NCBI RefSeq assembly: GCF_014642875.1
Contig: NZ_BMJC01000001.1
Span: 1,407,335 to 1,471,334 of the forward strand
Direction of reading: 5' to 3'
Length of the DNA stretch: 64,000 nt
Source of the DNA: Puia dinghuensis
Lineage (GTDB): Bacteria > Bacteroidota > Bacteroidia > Chitinophagales > Chitinophagaceae
A model generated the notes under the pieces. The model was not told the DNA's origin. It did not search any database and worked only from the letters and a program-made list of their open reading frames with translations. Shown piece by piece: positions 52,496-62,431 of this stretch. The first letter of the stretch is position 1. Every line of letters begins with the position of its first letter. A program made the translations under genes and the position numbers.

Positions 52496-55400
52496 ATAAA
52501 ATTGTAATGCCCCTTCGGCGACTCCGATCACGAGATACCGCGCCGCGCCCAGGCCTATTTCCGTAGCCGACTTTACATCCCCTTTTACAGATAACCCTGA
52601 AGCAGGCTGTATGACATACTGGAAATTGCCCTTGCCATCACCTTTTAACAGACAACCATAGTTGGCATCGATGCTGCCCAGCTTGAGGCGGTTGTCCGAA
52701 TGATTGCCCAGCAACAACAGGTCGGTCTTCCCATCCCGGTCAAAGTCGCCCGCCACGATCCGCGTCACAGGCGCAAACTGCGCTTGCAACGGCAACTCCA
52801 TAGCTATAAAGTGATCGCCCTTGTTGAGCCAGCACATCGTACGGTTCTCCGTCACCGTCAGCTTCGAGGCCTTGTCCAGGTCCTCCTTGCTAAAGATGTC
52901 CTTCATGGTCGCATTGGAATAGTCCTTGTACGACGTAAATTTCTTACGCATGGAGAACATTTGTTCATTCAGCTCGTCCCGGCTGACAAAAGGATAGCTT
53001 ACACCCTGGATATAAAAATTAAAGAAGGGGTCTATCGATCCATTCTGGTCAAAATCGGCATAATACAACTCGGCCGGCTCCTTTGGCGACACCTTTATAC
53101 AACTGTTAAGCCCCAGGTTGCCGGCAATAAGATCAGGCCTGCCGTCCCCATCGACATCGGCCAGGTTCAGCGTATTCCAGAACCCCGGCTGCGGCTTGCC
53201 AAAATAGTCGGATGTGCGGTCGACAAACCCGGCCGGCGTATTGATAAAAACCATCACTGGCATAAACTCCCCGCAAAGGATGAGGTCTTTGCGCCCATCA
53301 CCATTAAGATCTATCCATTGCGCATCGCTAACCATCCCAATATGATCGAATGGCGTCGCCGTCACCGTAAAATGTCCCTTCCCGTCATTGGTAAGCAGGT
53401 AGCTGGTGGGTGTTACGGGGTATTGACCGGGAATGACGCGGCCGCCTACAAAAAGATCGATGTCCCCGTCCCCATCGTAGTCACAGGGCCGGACACAGGA
53501 CTTGCTCGAAGCGCTGAGATCGGGTAGAACACCATCCGCAAGATAAAGGTTCCCCTTGCCGTCGTTAAGATATAGCTGATCTTGCAAAGCAGCGGTATGC
53601 GGCTCCCAAAGCGAATAACCGCCTTTGGCGATATATAGATCGGGCCATCCATCTCCATTCGCATCAAAAAAAGCCGCTGCGGCCACTGTAGAACTATCCT
53701 CATGTACGATATCAGGCCCCGAAGGCTCGAAGGCCCCACCCGCCTGTTGCAGATAGATCCTCCCCGGCCGGTTCTTGTCCCCGCTGATAAACAGGTCTTC
53801 CCGCCCGTCCTTGTTGACATCTCCCTTGACGATAACAGGCCCCGTTCGGGAGTACATAAAGAGCATCAGCAACTGCCTTTTGAAATCATTGTCTCCAAAT
53901 CCTTCCTGTTTATAATCGATCAGCGCCGGCACGGGCGTAAACACCGCCGCCGGAGTCCCGCCGGTCACAACAGCCGGAGCCGCTGCCATCTGAGCTGCAG
54001 CGCCCGCCGAAGCCGCCCCCGCCAAAGTCGCCCCCACCGGAGCCGCCCCCTCTTCTTTTATCACCAGCTTCCGGTTCAACCCCACACCCGCCAATCGCTG
54101 CCGCGCCCCATCCGGCCAGACAACGACCACCGAGTCCGCGGTTGTTGCCGCCCCAAAGCCAAAATGCGCCTCCGCCGGTACACAACCCAAATATCCCCGC
54201 GCGGGATTCACCTCGGCATATTGCATCATTCCGCCTGCATACGCATATACCTTGGCGCCGATAGCGGCGGTATTGCCCCCCGTTCCGGTAAGCTTCACAC
54301 CCAGCCAGCTGCCATGTCCCTGTTCACTGCTCATATTCTTATACACAAAGGCCTCGCTGTTGATATTATTGACGACAAGATCGAGGTCGCCGTCATTGTC
54401 CAGATCGGCATAGACGGCGCCGGAAGAGACCGCCGCCTGGTTGATCCCCCACTCCGTCTGCATATTGGTAAAGGTCAGGTTGCCGTTGTTGCGGAAAATA
54501 TATTTCTTCAAAGTAGAAGAGGGCATCGCCTGCACCAGGTCCATCAGCTTCACCGGCTCCCGGTCCATGGCCTTACGGATCTTGTAATCCCCCCAATACC
54601 GTAAAAAGTCCTTATTGGTATAATCCCGCAGATACCCGTTGGTAATAAACAGGTCTTTATAACCATCGTTATCGAAATCGGCGATCAGCGGACACCAGCT
54701 CCAATCCGTAGCCGCAATCCCCGCCAGTTGCCCGATCTCGCTGAAGGTCCCATCCCCATTGTTCAGCTGCAGCATGTTTCGCATATACTGCTCCTGCAAT
54801 CCCTGGCTGGTCATCAGTTGAAAGGATTCATAATTCTCCTGCAACTGTAATAATTTTTGGCGCCGGTTGTCTTCCGGCAGCATATCGAGATTGAGTACAT
54901 CCGGCAGCCCGTCATTGTTGATATCGGCAATATCGACACCCATGGAGAATTGCGGGAGATGCCGGAAAGAGCGCGCGGTGGCATCGGTGAAGGTGCCGTC
55001 ATGGTTGTTCAGATAAAGATAATCCGGCTCATTGTAATCATTGGTCACATACACATCCGGCCAGCCGTCTTTATTGATATCGGCGATCGCAATGCCAAGT
55101 CCATACGTAAGCGGACTTTGCCGTAACCCTGCCTTTTGCGAAACGTCGACGAAATGTCCGCCCCTGTTCTCATACAATTTATCACCCGCCAACGGGTCCA
55201 GCTCATCCCGGTGCTGGGATAATTCCAAATTATCTATCTTCTTTACACTGTGTCGCAAAAGGAACATATCGAGGTCGCCGTCATGGTCATAGTCGAAGAA
55301 GGCTGCCTGCGTGCAATAACCCGAATCGTTGAGGCCATAAGCCGCGGCCTCTTCCTTAAAATGCAGGTTCCCCTGGTTGATGAACAGTTGATTGCCCCGC

Positions 55401-55807
55401 TGCTCTGCCTTCTTCCCCGAATAACAGATATAGATGTCGAGCAGCCCGTCGCCATTCACATCCGCCATCGTAACCCCCGTCTTCCAGCTGTTGGGCCGGC
55501 CTTCCAGCCCAGCCTCCCGGGTAATATCCTTGAACTTCATTCCCCCAAGGTTGAGAAATAGTTTACAAGGTTTACTGTTTGCCGTAAAGAACAGATCTGG
55601 CAGCCCATCATTATTAATGTCCCCGACAGCTACCCCACCCCCATTGTAAAAGTACTCGTAGGACAATACATTCAGTTCCTCGGTCTCTGCGATATCATTA
55701 CTGAAATGGATACCCGTTTCTTTTGCGGGCAACAGCTGAAAGAGGGGAGACTGCGCGGCCGCCTGTAAAGACAGGAACAGCAACAAAGGGATCATTGATT
55801 TACACAT
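52457..55807 (-). CDS. FG-GAP/VCBS-repeat protein with ASPIC/UnbV domain
   Basis: A 1116-residue exported protein (signal MCKSMIPLLLFLSLQAAAQ). The first half has many FG-GAP calcium-binding blades (D-I-N-N-D-G-L-P-D, D-V-N-G-D-G, D-Y-D-H-D-G-D), then an ASPIC/UnbV domain (about 500-585; GAKVYAYAGGMMQYAEVNPARGYLGC and SVVVVWPDGARQRL). Residues about 584-622 are an alanine-rich linker, then a second FG-GAP half follows (DVNKDGREDLF, DANGDGWPDLY, DYDGDGDIDLF). A surface or periplasmic propeller is likely. The last 11 residues (ERDALWPKANN) and the stop are encoded by repeat copy B, so this end seems to have been replaced by the repeat. It pairs with the SusCD genes upstream and haloperoxidase downstream. 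Confidence 0.9.
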   Translation of the reverse strand: MCKSMIPLLLFLSLQAAAQSPLFQLLPAKETGIHFSNDIAETEELNVLSYEYFYNGGGVAVGDINNDGLPDLFFTANSKPCKLFLNLGGMKFKDITREAGLEGRPNSWKTGVTMADVNGDGLLDIYICYSGKKAEQRGNQLFINQGNLHFKEEAAAYGLNDSGYCTQAAFFDYDHDGDLDMFLLRHSVKKIDNLELSQHRDELDPLAGDKLYENRGGHFVDVSQKAGLRQSPLTYGLGIAIADINKDGWPDVYVTNDYNEPDYLYLNNHDGTFTDATARSFRHLPQFSMGVDIADINNDGLPDVLNLDMLPEDNRRQKLLQLQENYESFQLMTSQGLQEQYMRNMLQLNNGDGTFSEIGQLAGIAATDWSWCPLIADFDNDGYKDLFITNGYLRDYTNKDFLRYWGDYKIRKAMDREPVKLMDLVQAMPSSTLKKYIFRNNGNLTFTNMQTEWGINQAAVSSGAVYADLDNDGDLDLVVNNINSEAFVYKNMSSEQGHGSWLGVKLTGTGGNTAAIGAKVYAYAGGMMQYAEVNPARGYLGCVPAEAHFGFGAATTADSVVVVWPDGARQRLAGVGLNRKLVIKEEGAAPVGATLAGAASAGAAAQMAAAPAVVTGGTPAAVFTPVPALIDYKQEGFGDNDFKRQLLMLFMYSRTGPVIVKGDVNKDGREDLFISGDKNRPGRIYLQQAGGAFEPSGPDIVHEDSSTVAAAAFFDANGDGWPDLYIAKGGYSLWEPHTAALQDQLYLNDGKGNLYLADGVLPDLSASSKSCVRPCDYDGDGDIDLFVGGRVIPGQYPVTPTSYLLTNDGKGHFTVTATPFDHIGMVSDAQWIDLNGDGRKDLILCGEFMPVMVFINTPAGFVDRTSDYFGKPQPGFWNTLNLADVDGDGRPDLIAGNLGLNSCIKVSPKEPAELYYADFDQNGSIDPFFNFYIQGVSYPFVSRDELNEQMFSMRKKFTSYKDYSNATMKDIFSKEDLDKASKLTVTENRTMCWLNKGDHFIAMELPLQAQFAPVTRIVAGDFDRDGKTDLLLLGNHSDNRLKLGSIDANYGCLLKGDGKGNFQYVIQPASGLSVKGDVKSATEIGLGAARYLVIGVAEGALQFYRERDALWPKANN

Positions 55808-55816
55808 GGCTAAAAG

Positions 55817-55847
55817 ACGACAAGACTACTCACCGTAGTCTTGTCGT
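55817..55847 (-). repeat. 13-bp intercistronic hairpin between the SusD-like and FG-GAP genes
   Basis: Perfect stem ACGACAAGACTAC / GTAGTCTTGTCGT with a 5-nt loop, in the 76 bases between the SusD-like stop and the FG-GAP start. On the minus strand it is followed by CTTTTAG, a weak T run, so it might partly attenuate or stabilise the upstream message. Confidence 0.7.
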
Positions 55848-55883
55848 TCAAATTTAGATCATAATTAAATATACAGCGCGATA

Positions 55884-57500
55884 TTATTTATCCCACCACA
55901 CCCGGCTGGAATACTGGTCGCCGCCGGTAAGCCGGTTGACGGCCGCCTGATAGTTCGACCCATTGGTAGCCGCCTCTCCGCTCGGATACTCCTGTCTCCT
56001 GGGAATGGTGCCAGTGGTAAAATTCCCCGCATAATTGACGGGCGTCAGCACGGGAAAACCACTCCTGCGCCAGTTGGTCCAGGCTTCGTTGAAGTCGAAG
56101 AGGGTACCGGTGGTCAGCCAATACTGGGCATTGATCTGCGCCAGTTCGATGGTCAGCGACGTAGTGACCAGCGGGTGAGCAGCCACATAAGCGGTGATCG
56201 TAGCCGCAGGGATTGTCCCATAAGAAGAACTGAGTGTGGCATAGCTCTGCAACGCCGCCGTCAGGCCATTGGCATAATGTACGGAAGCCGATGCCCCCAC
56301 ATTCCAGCCGCGGGCTGCCGCCTCTGCGAGCAGCAGTTCGGTCTCGGCATAGTTTATCGCAAAGGCCGGCGTGTTCAGCGCGATATACTCCCCGATAGCA
56401 GGGCGCGAATATTTGCCGACTTTATAAAAGTCCGATCCACTGCCCGAGCCACCGGGATAGCTGGGAGCGTTCGAGATGTCTGTTGCACCGCCATTCTGGT
56501 CATAGCCATTGGGCATGCCCACCTGGTTGGCAGCAGTGTTGTCCCCTGCAAGGCTCTCGTTGGCCGCATTCTTAGCCCCGGCCTGCGGCACCTCGGCGAT
56601 CACACTCAACCGGGGGTCGCTGGTCAGCTTCAGCGCGGTGATCACATTCGCCCCCCATTTGATCTCGGAGAAATCCTCGGCCACCTGGTAGGCGCTGGTG
56701 TTATTGTTGTTGTAACCATCGTTATGATCGAACTTGACCCAGGCATCATCCGCCGTGCCGGCGAAGGTGCCGCCGGCATACGCCTTCTCGGCATATTTCT
56801 GTGCGGTAGCGGCATCCGCCTTAGTGAGGCGCATCGCCATCCGCAGCATCAGCGAATAGCCGAACTTCTTCCATTGGGCGATATTGCCCTTATAAGGAAA
56901 AAGATCGTTCGTGGGAATCGCCTTGTTGGCGTCCAGGGTCGGGATCACCGAATCCAGCTTAGCCAGCAGAGAAGTATATATCGCCTGCTGGGCATCATAT
57001 ACAGGTAAGTTAACCCCGCTCTTCGCCTGCAGCGCCTGGGAGAACGGACAATCGCCATAGGCATCCGTGACATTCTGGATGTCCAGCAGCTCCATGATCA
57101 GGGAGATCCCGCTCAGGTTGCTGAGCGAAGAATTGCCTTTCACCAGGGTCTGGCATTCATAAGCATAACCGGCGGAATTGTAACAATGGTTCCAAAGGCT
57201 GGCGTCATAGCTCGTCAGGTTGCCTGATGCCACATATTTGTCACCATTGCTGTAATAGCTGGGGTAAGAGGCCGAAGCCAATATCTGTGCCCACATGCTC
57301 TGCAGCAGCAGGGCGCCGCTATACCCCGTTGTCCCATTGAAATACTCGATCTGCTGGGAAGAGAGCAGCAGGTTTGGGTCGAATTGTGACGCGTTGGCCT
57401 TCGTGGGGTCAGTATTGATCGAATCGAATTTCTTTGTACAACTGCCCATCGTCACCAGGGCTGCCGCACCTATATATAGAAAGATCTTTTTATGCTTCAT
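55884..57500 (-). CDS. SusD/RagB-type outer membrane lipoprotein (SusD-like 2)
   Basis: A 538-residue lipoprotein of the SusD_2 kind rather than classical SusD. Start at ATG 57498-57500 (MKHKKIFLYIGAAALVTMGSC), lipobox cysteine about residue 21. Family marks: CTKKFDSINTDPTKANASQFDPNLLLSSQQI, YSGALLLQSMWAQILAS, LLDIQNVTDAYGDCPFSQALQ, KFGYSLMLRMAMRLTKADAATAQKYAEKAYAGGTF and the FNEAWTNWRRSGFPVLTPV end. It lies 4 bases after the SusC stop, so the two are co-translated. This subtype often serves peptides or non-classical substrates (inference). Confidence 0.92.
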   Translation of the reverse strand: MKHKKIFLYIGAAALVTMGSCTKKFDSINTDPTKANASQFDPNLLLSSQQIEYFNGTTGYSGALLLQSMWAQILASASYPSYYSNGDKYVASGNLTSYDASLWNHCYNSAGYAYECQTLVKGNSSLSNLSGISLIMELLDIQNVTDAYGDCPFSQALQAKSGVNLPVYDAQQAIYTSLLAKLDSVIPTLDANKAIPTNDLFPYKGNIAQWKKFGYSLMLRMAMRLTKADAATAQKYAEKAYAGGTFAGTADDAWVKFDHNDGYNNNNTSAYQVAEDFSEIKWGANVITALKLTSDPRLSVIAEVPQAGAKNAANESLAGDNTAANQVGMPNGYDQNGGATDISNAPSYPGGSGSGSDFYKVGKYSRPAIGEYIALNTPAFAINYAETELLLAEAAARGWNVGASASVHYANGLTAALQSYATLSSSYGTIPAATITAYVAAHPLVTTSLTIELAQINAQYWLTTGTLFDFNEAWTNWRRSGFPVLTPVNYAGNFTTGTIPRRQEYPSGEAATNGSNYQAAVNRLTGGDQYSSRVWWDK

Positions 57501-57504
57501 ACGA

Positions 57505-60500
57505 CTATTTTTTGAATTTGAAGTTAACATTGATGCCGAAGGTCCGGGTGGAAGGCAGGCTCGTGCCCTCGATGCCGGCATATTTCACACTGCTGGCGAA
57601 GTTGGACTCCGGATCGATGTTTGGTGATTTCTTCGAGATATAGAGCAGGTTGCGGCCCACCAGGCTGACGTTGATGGCTTCGAACACCCGGATATTAGCC
57701 AGCTGCTTACCGGAGAACGTATACCCAAGGGTCACCTGGCGCAGCTTGATATAGTCGCCGCTCAGCACGTTGTTGCGCGAGATGGTAGCGATGCGCTGGT
57801 AGTAGTCCTGCGCTGTCGCCGATACGGCGTTCTGGGCGCCTGTAGCCGTTACCCCCGTAGTGATACCGGTCTCGCGGCCCGCCAGCGTCAGCTTGTTCAA
57901 CCCGCGGTAGAGGGTATAATAGTTGGTCGCCGAAAGGATCTTGTTCCCATAGTTGTAATCGATGAGGAAGCCGAAATTGATATTCTTGAAGGTAAAGTCG
58001 TTCCGCATGCCGCCATAGTCCGTCGGAAGTACACTGCCGAAAGGTGTCAGGGTGGAAGCACGCACCGGAAGCCCGCTGCCGTCTACGATGATATTGCCCT
58101 TGGTGTCATAAGTATAATCGTAAGCGATTATCTGGGGACCCGCCATGCCCTTGATAAAGGCCGTGTTGGCGTTCAGCGGACGGTAAGTACCCAGGGTAAG
58201 CCGCTTGCCGGCATCATCCGTCTGAAGGATCTTGTTCGTGACATGGGTATAGTTGAAAGAGATATTCCAGGTGAAGTCACGCAGCTTCACCGGCGTACCG
58301 GTGATCTGCACTTCGACCCCGTTGTTTTGGGTAGAACCCGTTCCGACATACGTGCTGGTGTACCCGGTTGCCGGGCTCAACGACGCCTGCTGGATCTCGT
58401 TCTTGGTCTTCCGCGTGAAGTAATCGGCATCGATGCCCAGGCGGTTGTTGTAGAACTTCAGCTCGGTGCCAACCTCGATCTCCGTCAGCGTAAACGGTTT
58501 CAGGAACAGGTTGGGCAGATTGGGCTGGTCGTTCTCTACATTACCCACACCATTTAGCGTACCGACGGGGGTTCCATTAAAGGCATTGCCTACACCATAA
58601 TATACGTTGGTCTGGTAGGCCCCGCTATTGGTATTGTTGGGCCCGCCGATGGGCTCGCCGCTGGTCTGGGCGTAGGCCGCGCGGATCTTACCGAAGTTGA
58701 GGCTGGTATTCTCCAGGAAATGCGAGAAGATAAACCCCCCGGACACCGAAGGAGTGAAAATGCCCCGGTTATTGCTCGGCAGGGTGCTGAAGGCGTCATA
58801 GCGGCCCGTGGTGCTCAGCAGCAGGTAATCCTTATAGTTAAGGTCGATGGAATAGAACCCGGAGTGGATCTCCTTATTGTACACGTAGTAGCTTCTTCCA
58901 AAGCTGAGCACGTTGCTCGGCGTATACAGGAAGGGAATGATAAACTGGCTGCCGTTGATCTGCACATATTCATAATTGTTGGTCCGAATGTTACCGCCGA
59001 CAGTAGCATCCAGGTGCAGATCGTCGGTGAGCTTGTGGGAAACCCCGGCCAATATGTCCCAGTTTGTCTCCTGGGTGGTCAGGGTCGTCAACCCATTGAA
59101 CTGGCCCGACTCGCCGGCACTGTTAAAGGAATAGTTGGTCCCGGTCGGTGTCACATTGAAGATACGGTCATCTTCCTTATCGACGCCCCCCCGGCCCATG
59201 AGATACAACCAGTCCGTGAAATTGTATTTCGCCGATATGGCCCCGATGAGGCGCTTGCGACCGGTGGTATTGATCCAGTTGTTGACAACGAACCAGGGAT
59301 TGGTCACATAGTTGTCATCACTGAACACGATCTCGTAACCCCTGGAATCCTGACCCGGCTGGAAGATACGCTCGTCGACATTCGGCGCCAGGAATTGGAA
59401 ATTGTTGGGATTGCCCGGACCATCGCTCAATTGTGGCCTGTTGTGGTCCTGCTCATCGATGTAGTTCCCAAAGAGGGTGACATTGAGCCGGTCGGTGATC
59501 TTCTGTGTAGCGTTCAGGTTGATGGTCGTTCTGTCGATGCCGCTGTTACGGACGATGGAAGTGTTGTTCAGCCTGGAAGCAGAAAGGCGGAAGCTTCCCC
59601 GGTCGTTGCCCGACCCTACTGACACGGTGTTGGTCAGGGTAGGACCTGTCTGGTAGAAATTCTTGATATTGTCCTTAAACGGCGAATAAGCATAGTTCTG
59701 ACCATTGTATTGAATGGTGGACGAGCCATCCAACTTGGAGCCCCAGGCAAAACGATTGCTGGAAAGGGCGCCTGCTGCCGTCGAAGGCTTGACGCCTTCA
59801 ATTCCCTGACCGTACTGGTACTGGAAGTCCGTGTAGTTAGCCGCCTTGTCCCACTGGGCATTCCCGTTGTATTCGACCAACGCCTGGCCTTTCTTGGCGC
59901 TCTTGGTTGTGATGATGATGACGCCGTTGCTGGCGCGGGCGCCATACAGGGCGGATGCCGCCTGACCTTTCAGCACGGTCATCGTCTCGATATCATCCGG
60001 GTTGATATTGCTGATCCCGTCCCCGTTGTCAGAACCACCCCATTCACCGGACGACCCGCGCTGGGTATTGTCCATCGGGACGCCGTTGATAATAAATAAT
60101 GGAGATCCGCCGGAGTTCATGCTCGGCATCCCGCGCAGGAGGATACGCGCGCTGCTGCCGGGCCCGCCATTAGCGCCGTGAACCGTCAGACCGGCCACCT
60201 GGCCGCCAAGGGATAAGGCGACGTTGGTCTCCCGGGCCTTGCTCAACTGTTCACCACCAACTGTCGTCACCGCATAACCCAGCTTGCGCTCTTCTTTGGA
60301 GATACCCAACGCCGTTACGACGATCTCATTGATCGCCGCCGCACCTACCTTTAATTGGATAGAAAGCGAGGTCTGACCGGCGACGCTGATCTCCGTCCGC
60401 TCATACCCGATGCTGGTGATCACCAGCACCGCATGGTCATCCACACCATTCAGCGAAAATTCTCCATTGTCATTGGTGGCGACGACCTTGCTGGTACCCT

Positions 60501-60963
60501 TCACCGCCACGGTTGCGGCGGGCACCGGCTCGCCCTTGTCGTTGGTGATCCGGCCATGCACATCGATGGGCGGCGGCGCAGGCGCCGGCTCTGCAACAGC
60601 CTTCTTGTGCTCGATGATGATCGTCTTATCCACGATCTCATACGTAAGCGGCTGATCCTTCAAACATTCATCCATCACCGCCTGCACGGAAGCATCCCGG
60701 ACATGGATATTTACCTTCTTCGCATCCTTGATCAGGCTGTAATCGCAAAAGACAAGGTAACCGGACTGTTTGTAAATAGCATTAAAAACTTTTTCCAGGG
60801 ATACGTTCTTCCCCGAAAAAGTGATGGTTTGTGAAGATACACCGGCACTCACCTGCAAGCAGGTGCAAAGCACCAGGAGAGCAATTAATTTTGTAGCTCT
60901 CACAGCTTTTAGTGATAGTTTCTGCCGGCGAGGAGTTGGGCTAAGAATGGCAGTAAAAAGCAT
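57505..60963 (-). CDS. SusC/RagA-family TonB-linked transporter with STN domain (second system)
   Basis: A 1152-residue SusC with an N-terminal STN domain (about 49-118; ITFSGKNVSLEKVFNAIYKQSGYLVFCDYSLI, LTYEIVDKTIIIEHKK), CarboxypepD_reg domain (about 128-215; VHGRITNDKGEPVPAATVAVKGTSKVVATNDNGEFSL), the plug start EIVVTALGISKEERKLGYAVTTV and RGMPSMNSGGSPLFIINGVPMDN, and barrel strands up to SFGINVNFKFKK-like end (FGINVNFKFKK). The signal peptide is preceded by a basic N-terminus (PRRQKLSLKAVRATKLIALLVLCTCLQVSA). It is controlled, by family logic, through the FecR and sigma genes upstream and feeds the SusD-like lipoprotein next to it. Confidence 0.95.
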   Translation of the reverse strand: MLFTAILSPTPRRQKLSLKAVRATKLIALLVLCTCLQVSAGVSSQTITFSGKNVSLEKVFNAIYKQSGYLVFCDYSLIKDAKKVNIHVRDASVQAVMDECLKDQPLTYEIVDKTIIIEHKKAVAEPAPAPPPIDVHGRITNDKGEPVPAATVAVKGTSKVVATNDNGEFSLNGVDDHAVLVITSIGYERTEISVAGQTSLSIQLKVGAAAINEIVVTALGISKEERKLGYAVTTVGGEQLSKARETNVALSLGGQVAGLTVHGANGGPGSSARILLRGMPSMNSGGSPLFIINGVPMDNTQRGSSGEWGGSDNGDGISNINPDDIETMTVLKGQAASALYGARASNGVIIITTKSAKKGQALVEYNGNAQWDKAANYTDFQYQYGQGIEGVKPSTAAGALSSNRFAWGSKLDGSSTIQYNGQNYAYSPFKDNIKNFYQTGPTLTNTVSVGSGNDRGSFRLSASRLNNTSIVRNSGIDRTTINLNATQKITDRLNVTLFGNYIDEQDHNRPQLSDGPGNPNNFQFLAPNVDERIFQPGQDSRGYEIVFSDDNYVTNPWFVVNNWINTTGRKRLIGAISAKYNFTDWLYLMGRGGVDKEDDRIFNVTPTGTNYSFNSAGESGQFNGLTTLTTQETNWDILAGVSHKLTDDLHLDATVGGNIRTNNYEYVQINGSQFIIPFLYTPSNVLSFGRSYYVYNKEIHSGFYSIDLNYKDYLLLSTTGRYDAFSTLPSNNRGIFTPSVSGGFIFSHFLENTSLNFGKIRAAYAQTSGEPIGGPNNTNSGAYQTNVYYGVGNAFNGTPVGTLNGVGNVENDQPNLPNLFLKPFTLTEIEVGTELKFYNNRLGIDADYFTRKTKNEIQQASLSPATGYTSTYVGTGSTQNNGVEVQITGTPVKLRDFTWNISFNYTHVTNKILQTDDAGKRLTLGTYRPLNANTAFIKGMAGPQIIAYDYTYDTKGNIIVDGSGLPVRASTLTPFGSVLPTDYGGMRNDFTFKNINFGFLIDYNYGNKILSATNYYTLYRGLNKLTLAGRETGITTGVTATGAQNAVSATAQDYYQRIATISRNNVLSGDYIKLRQVTLGYTFSGKQLANIRVFEAINVSLVGRNLLYISKKSPNIDPESNFASSVKYAGIEGTSLPSTRTFGINVNFKFKK

Positions 60964-61025
60964 TTTTAGAAGATTTGGTTAGAAAATGAAGCATTCCATC
61001 GGGTTTATATATATGTAATAAGGCC

Positions 61026-62318
61026 TTAGAGGTCGACGACAACTTTCTTTCCGTCGATAGAGAACTGCACCCCGCTTTTCTCGAGGATATTGAAGATGGA
61101 GGTCAGGGGCAGATTCCGTTGTATCCCGCCAAAGAATAGTTTGTCCCTGCTGCCGTTGCCCCGGAAGCTCACCTCCACATCATACCACCGCGACAGTTGC
61201 CGCATGATGGTCTGTATATCTGCTTTATTAAAATCGAAATAGCCGTTCTTCCAGGCTACAGCGGCATCGACATCCGCGTCGGCGATCACCTGAAGGGCTG
61301 ACCCACGGTCGTGGGACAATTGCGCCTGTTCACCGGGCTTCAGCACAGTCCCATCGATCTTCACCGCGCCTTCGAGCAGCGTTGTCTTCACAAGCGCCTC
61401 ATCGGCATACGCCATAATATTGAACTGCGTGCCCAGCACCTTCACCTTCTGCAGTTCTTCTCCTTTGCCGGGCTCCCGGGTAAAGACCGCTACCGTAAAA
61501 GGCCGGCGCGCATCCCCACTCACTTCGAAATAAGCTTCGCCGCTGAGTTGCACTTCCCGCACCTCACCCGTGAATGCCGTGGGAAACCGCAGGGAAGAAC
61601 CCGCATTCAGCCATACCTTGCTGCCATCCTGTAATACTATCTGATATTGTCCGCCCCTTGGAGTTGAAATAATGTTGTACAGTGGGCCCGCATCGGCGGC
61701 GCCATGCGCTGGCTGATAAGCCAGCCGGCCGCTGGAAAGTTTGATAACCTTTGTACTCCCCTGCTGGGAAAGCGTTCCGTCGCTGGCGCTATCCAGCACG
61801 ATGGAAGAACCATCCGCCAAAGTCAGCACCGCTTTATTGCCACCCGGTTGAACATCATTCTTGATCCGCCTGGCCATCGGTAAAGCCCGGGAAGGCGCCG
61901 TCGGGGAAACAGACAGCAGCCGGAAAACGATAGCCGCTCCACCCAACAGGAACAAAAAACAAAAGGAAGCAACAGCCCAACGCCGCCGCATCCTTCTTCG
62001 CCGCCCCATCACCGACGCACCCGCACTCACCACTTCCAGCTCCCGCTCCGGGGACACCGCCTCTCCTTCGTCAGCAGCATCCAGCTCCCGGCTCTGACTG
62101 ATCATCAGCTGAAAAAGGAGATCCCAGTTCGGCGCATCGGTCGGCACCCCTGCCTTGGCTTCATCCCATTGCCGTTGCAGACTCTGCAGCAGTTCGCTTC
62201 CATCTCCCTGCCGCATCAGCCGGAACAGCTCTTCCATCTCGGCTCGCGTACAGGCATTATTGCGAAACAGCTCCATCAAATGATTGAGTCGTGCCGGGTT
62301 CTTTTCCTGATTTCCCAT
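61026..62318 (-). CDS. FecR-family anti-sigma regulator (second system)
   Basis: A 430-residue inner-membrane anti-sigma factor. Cytosolic part of about 110 residues (AEMEELFRLMRQGDGSELLQSLQRQWDEAK), one span (WAVASFCFLFLLGGAAIVFRLL), periplasmic FecR domain (ISTPRGGQYQIVLQDGSKVWLNAGSSLRFPTAFTGEVREVQL, KVKVLGTQFNIMAY) and the C-terminal DUF4974 (FDFNKADIQTIMRQLSRWYDVEVSF) that should contact the STN of the SusC downstream. It is slightly longer than the FecR of the first system. Between it and the sigma gene are 113 bases, unlike the 2-base coupling of the first system. Confidence 0.93.
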   Translation of the reverse strand: MGNQEKNPARLNHLMELFRNNACTRAEMEELFRLMRQGDGSELLQSLQRQWDEAKAGVPTDAPNWDLLFQLMISQSRELDAADEGEAVSPERELEVVSAGASVMGRRRRMRRRWAVASFCFLFLLGGAAIVFRLLSVSPTAPSRALPMARRIKNDVQPGGNKAVLTLADGSSIVLDSASDGTLSQQGSTKVIKLSSGRLAYQPAHGAADAGPLYNIISTPRGGQYQIVLQDGSKVWLNAGSSLRFPTAFTGEVREVQLSGEAYFEVSGDARRPFTVAVFTREPGKGEELQKVKVLGTQFNIMAYADEALVKTTLLEGAVKIDGTVLKPGEQAQLSHDRGSALQVIADADVDAAVAWKNGYFDFNKADIQTIMRQLSRWYDVEVSFRGNGSRDKLFFGGIQRNLPLTSIFNILEKSGVQFSIDGKKVVVDL

Positions 62319-62417
62319 GTGTTATGCAATCGCGTTAAAGGTTATTCACTACAAGACGTTCTTTTTGAGGTGAACAACTAGTCGGTGTTAACTTTTATTT
62401 ATCAATTTTGGAAGAAG

Positions 62418-62431
62418 CTGTGCGCGCACAG
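62418..62431. repeat. 14-bp perfect palindrome after the sigma gene
   Basis: CTGTGCGCGCACAG, directly adjoining the sigma stop codon (62432-62434) in the 113-base gap to FecR. No T run follows. It could be a protein binding site or a weak hairpin. Confidence 0.55.
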
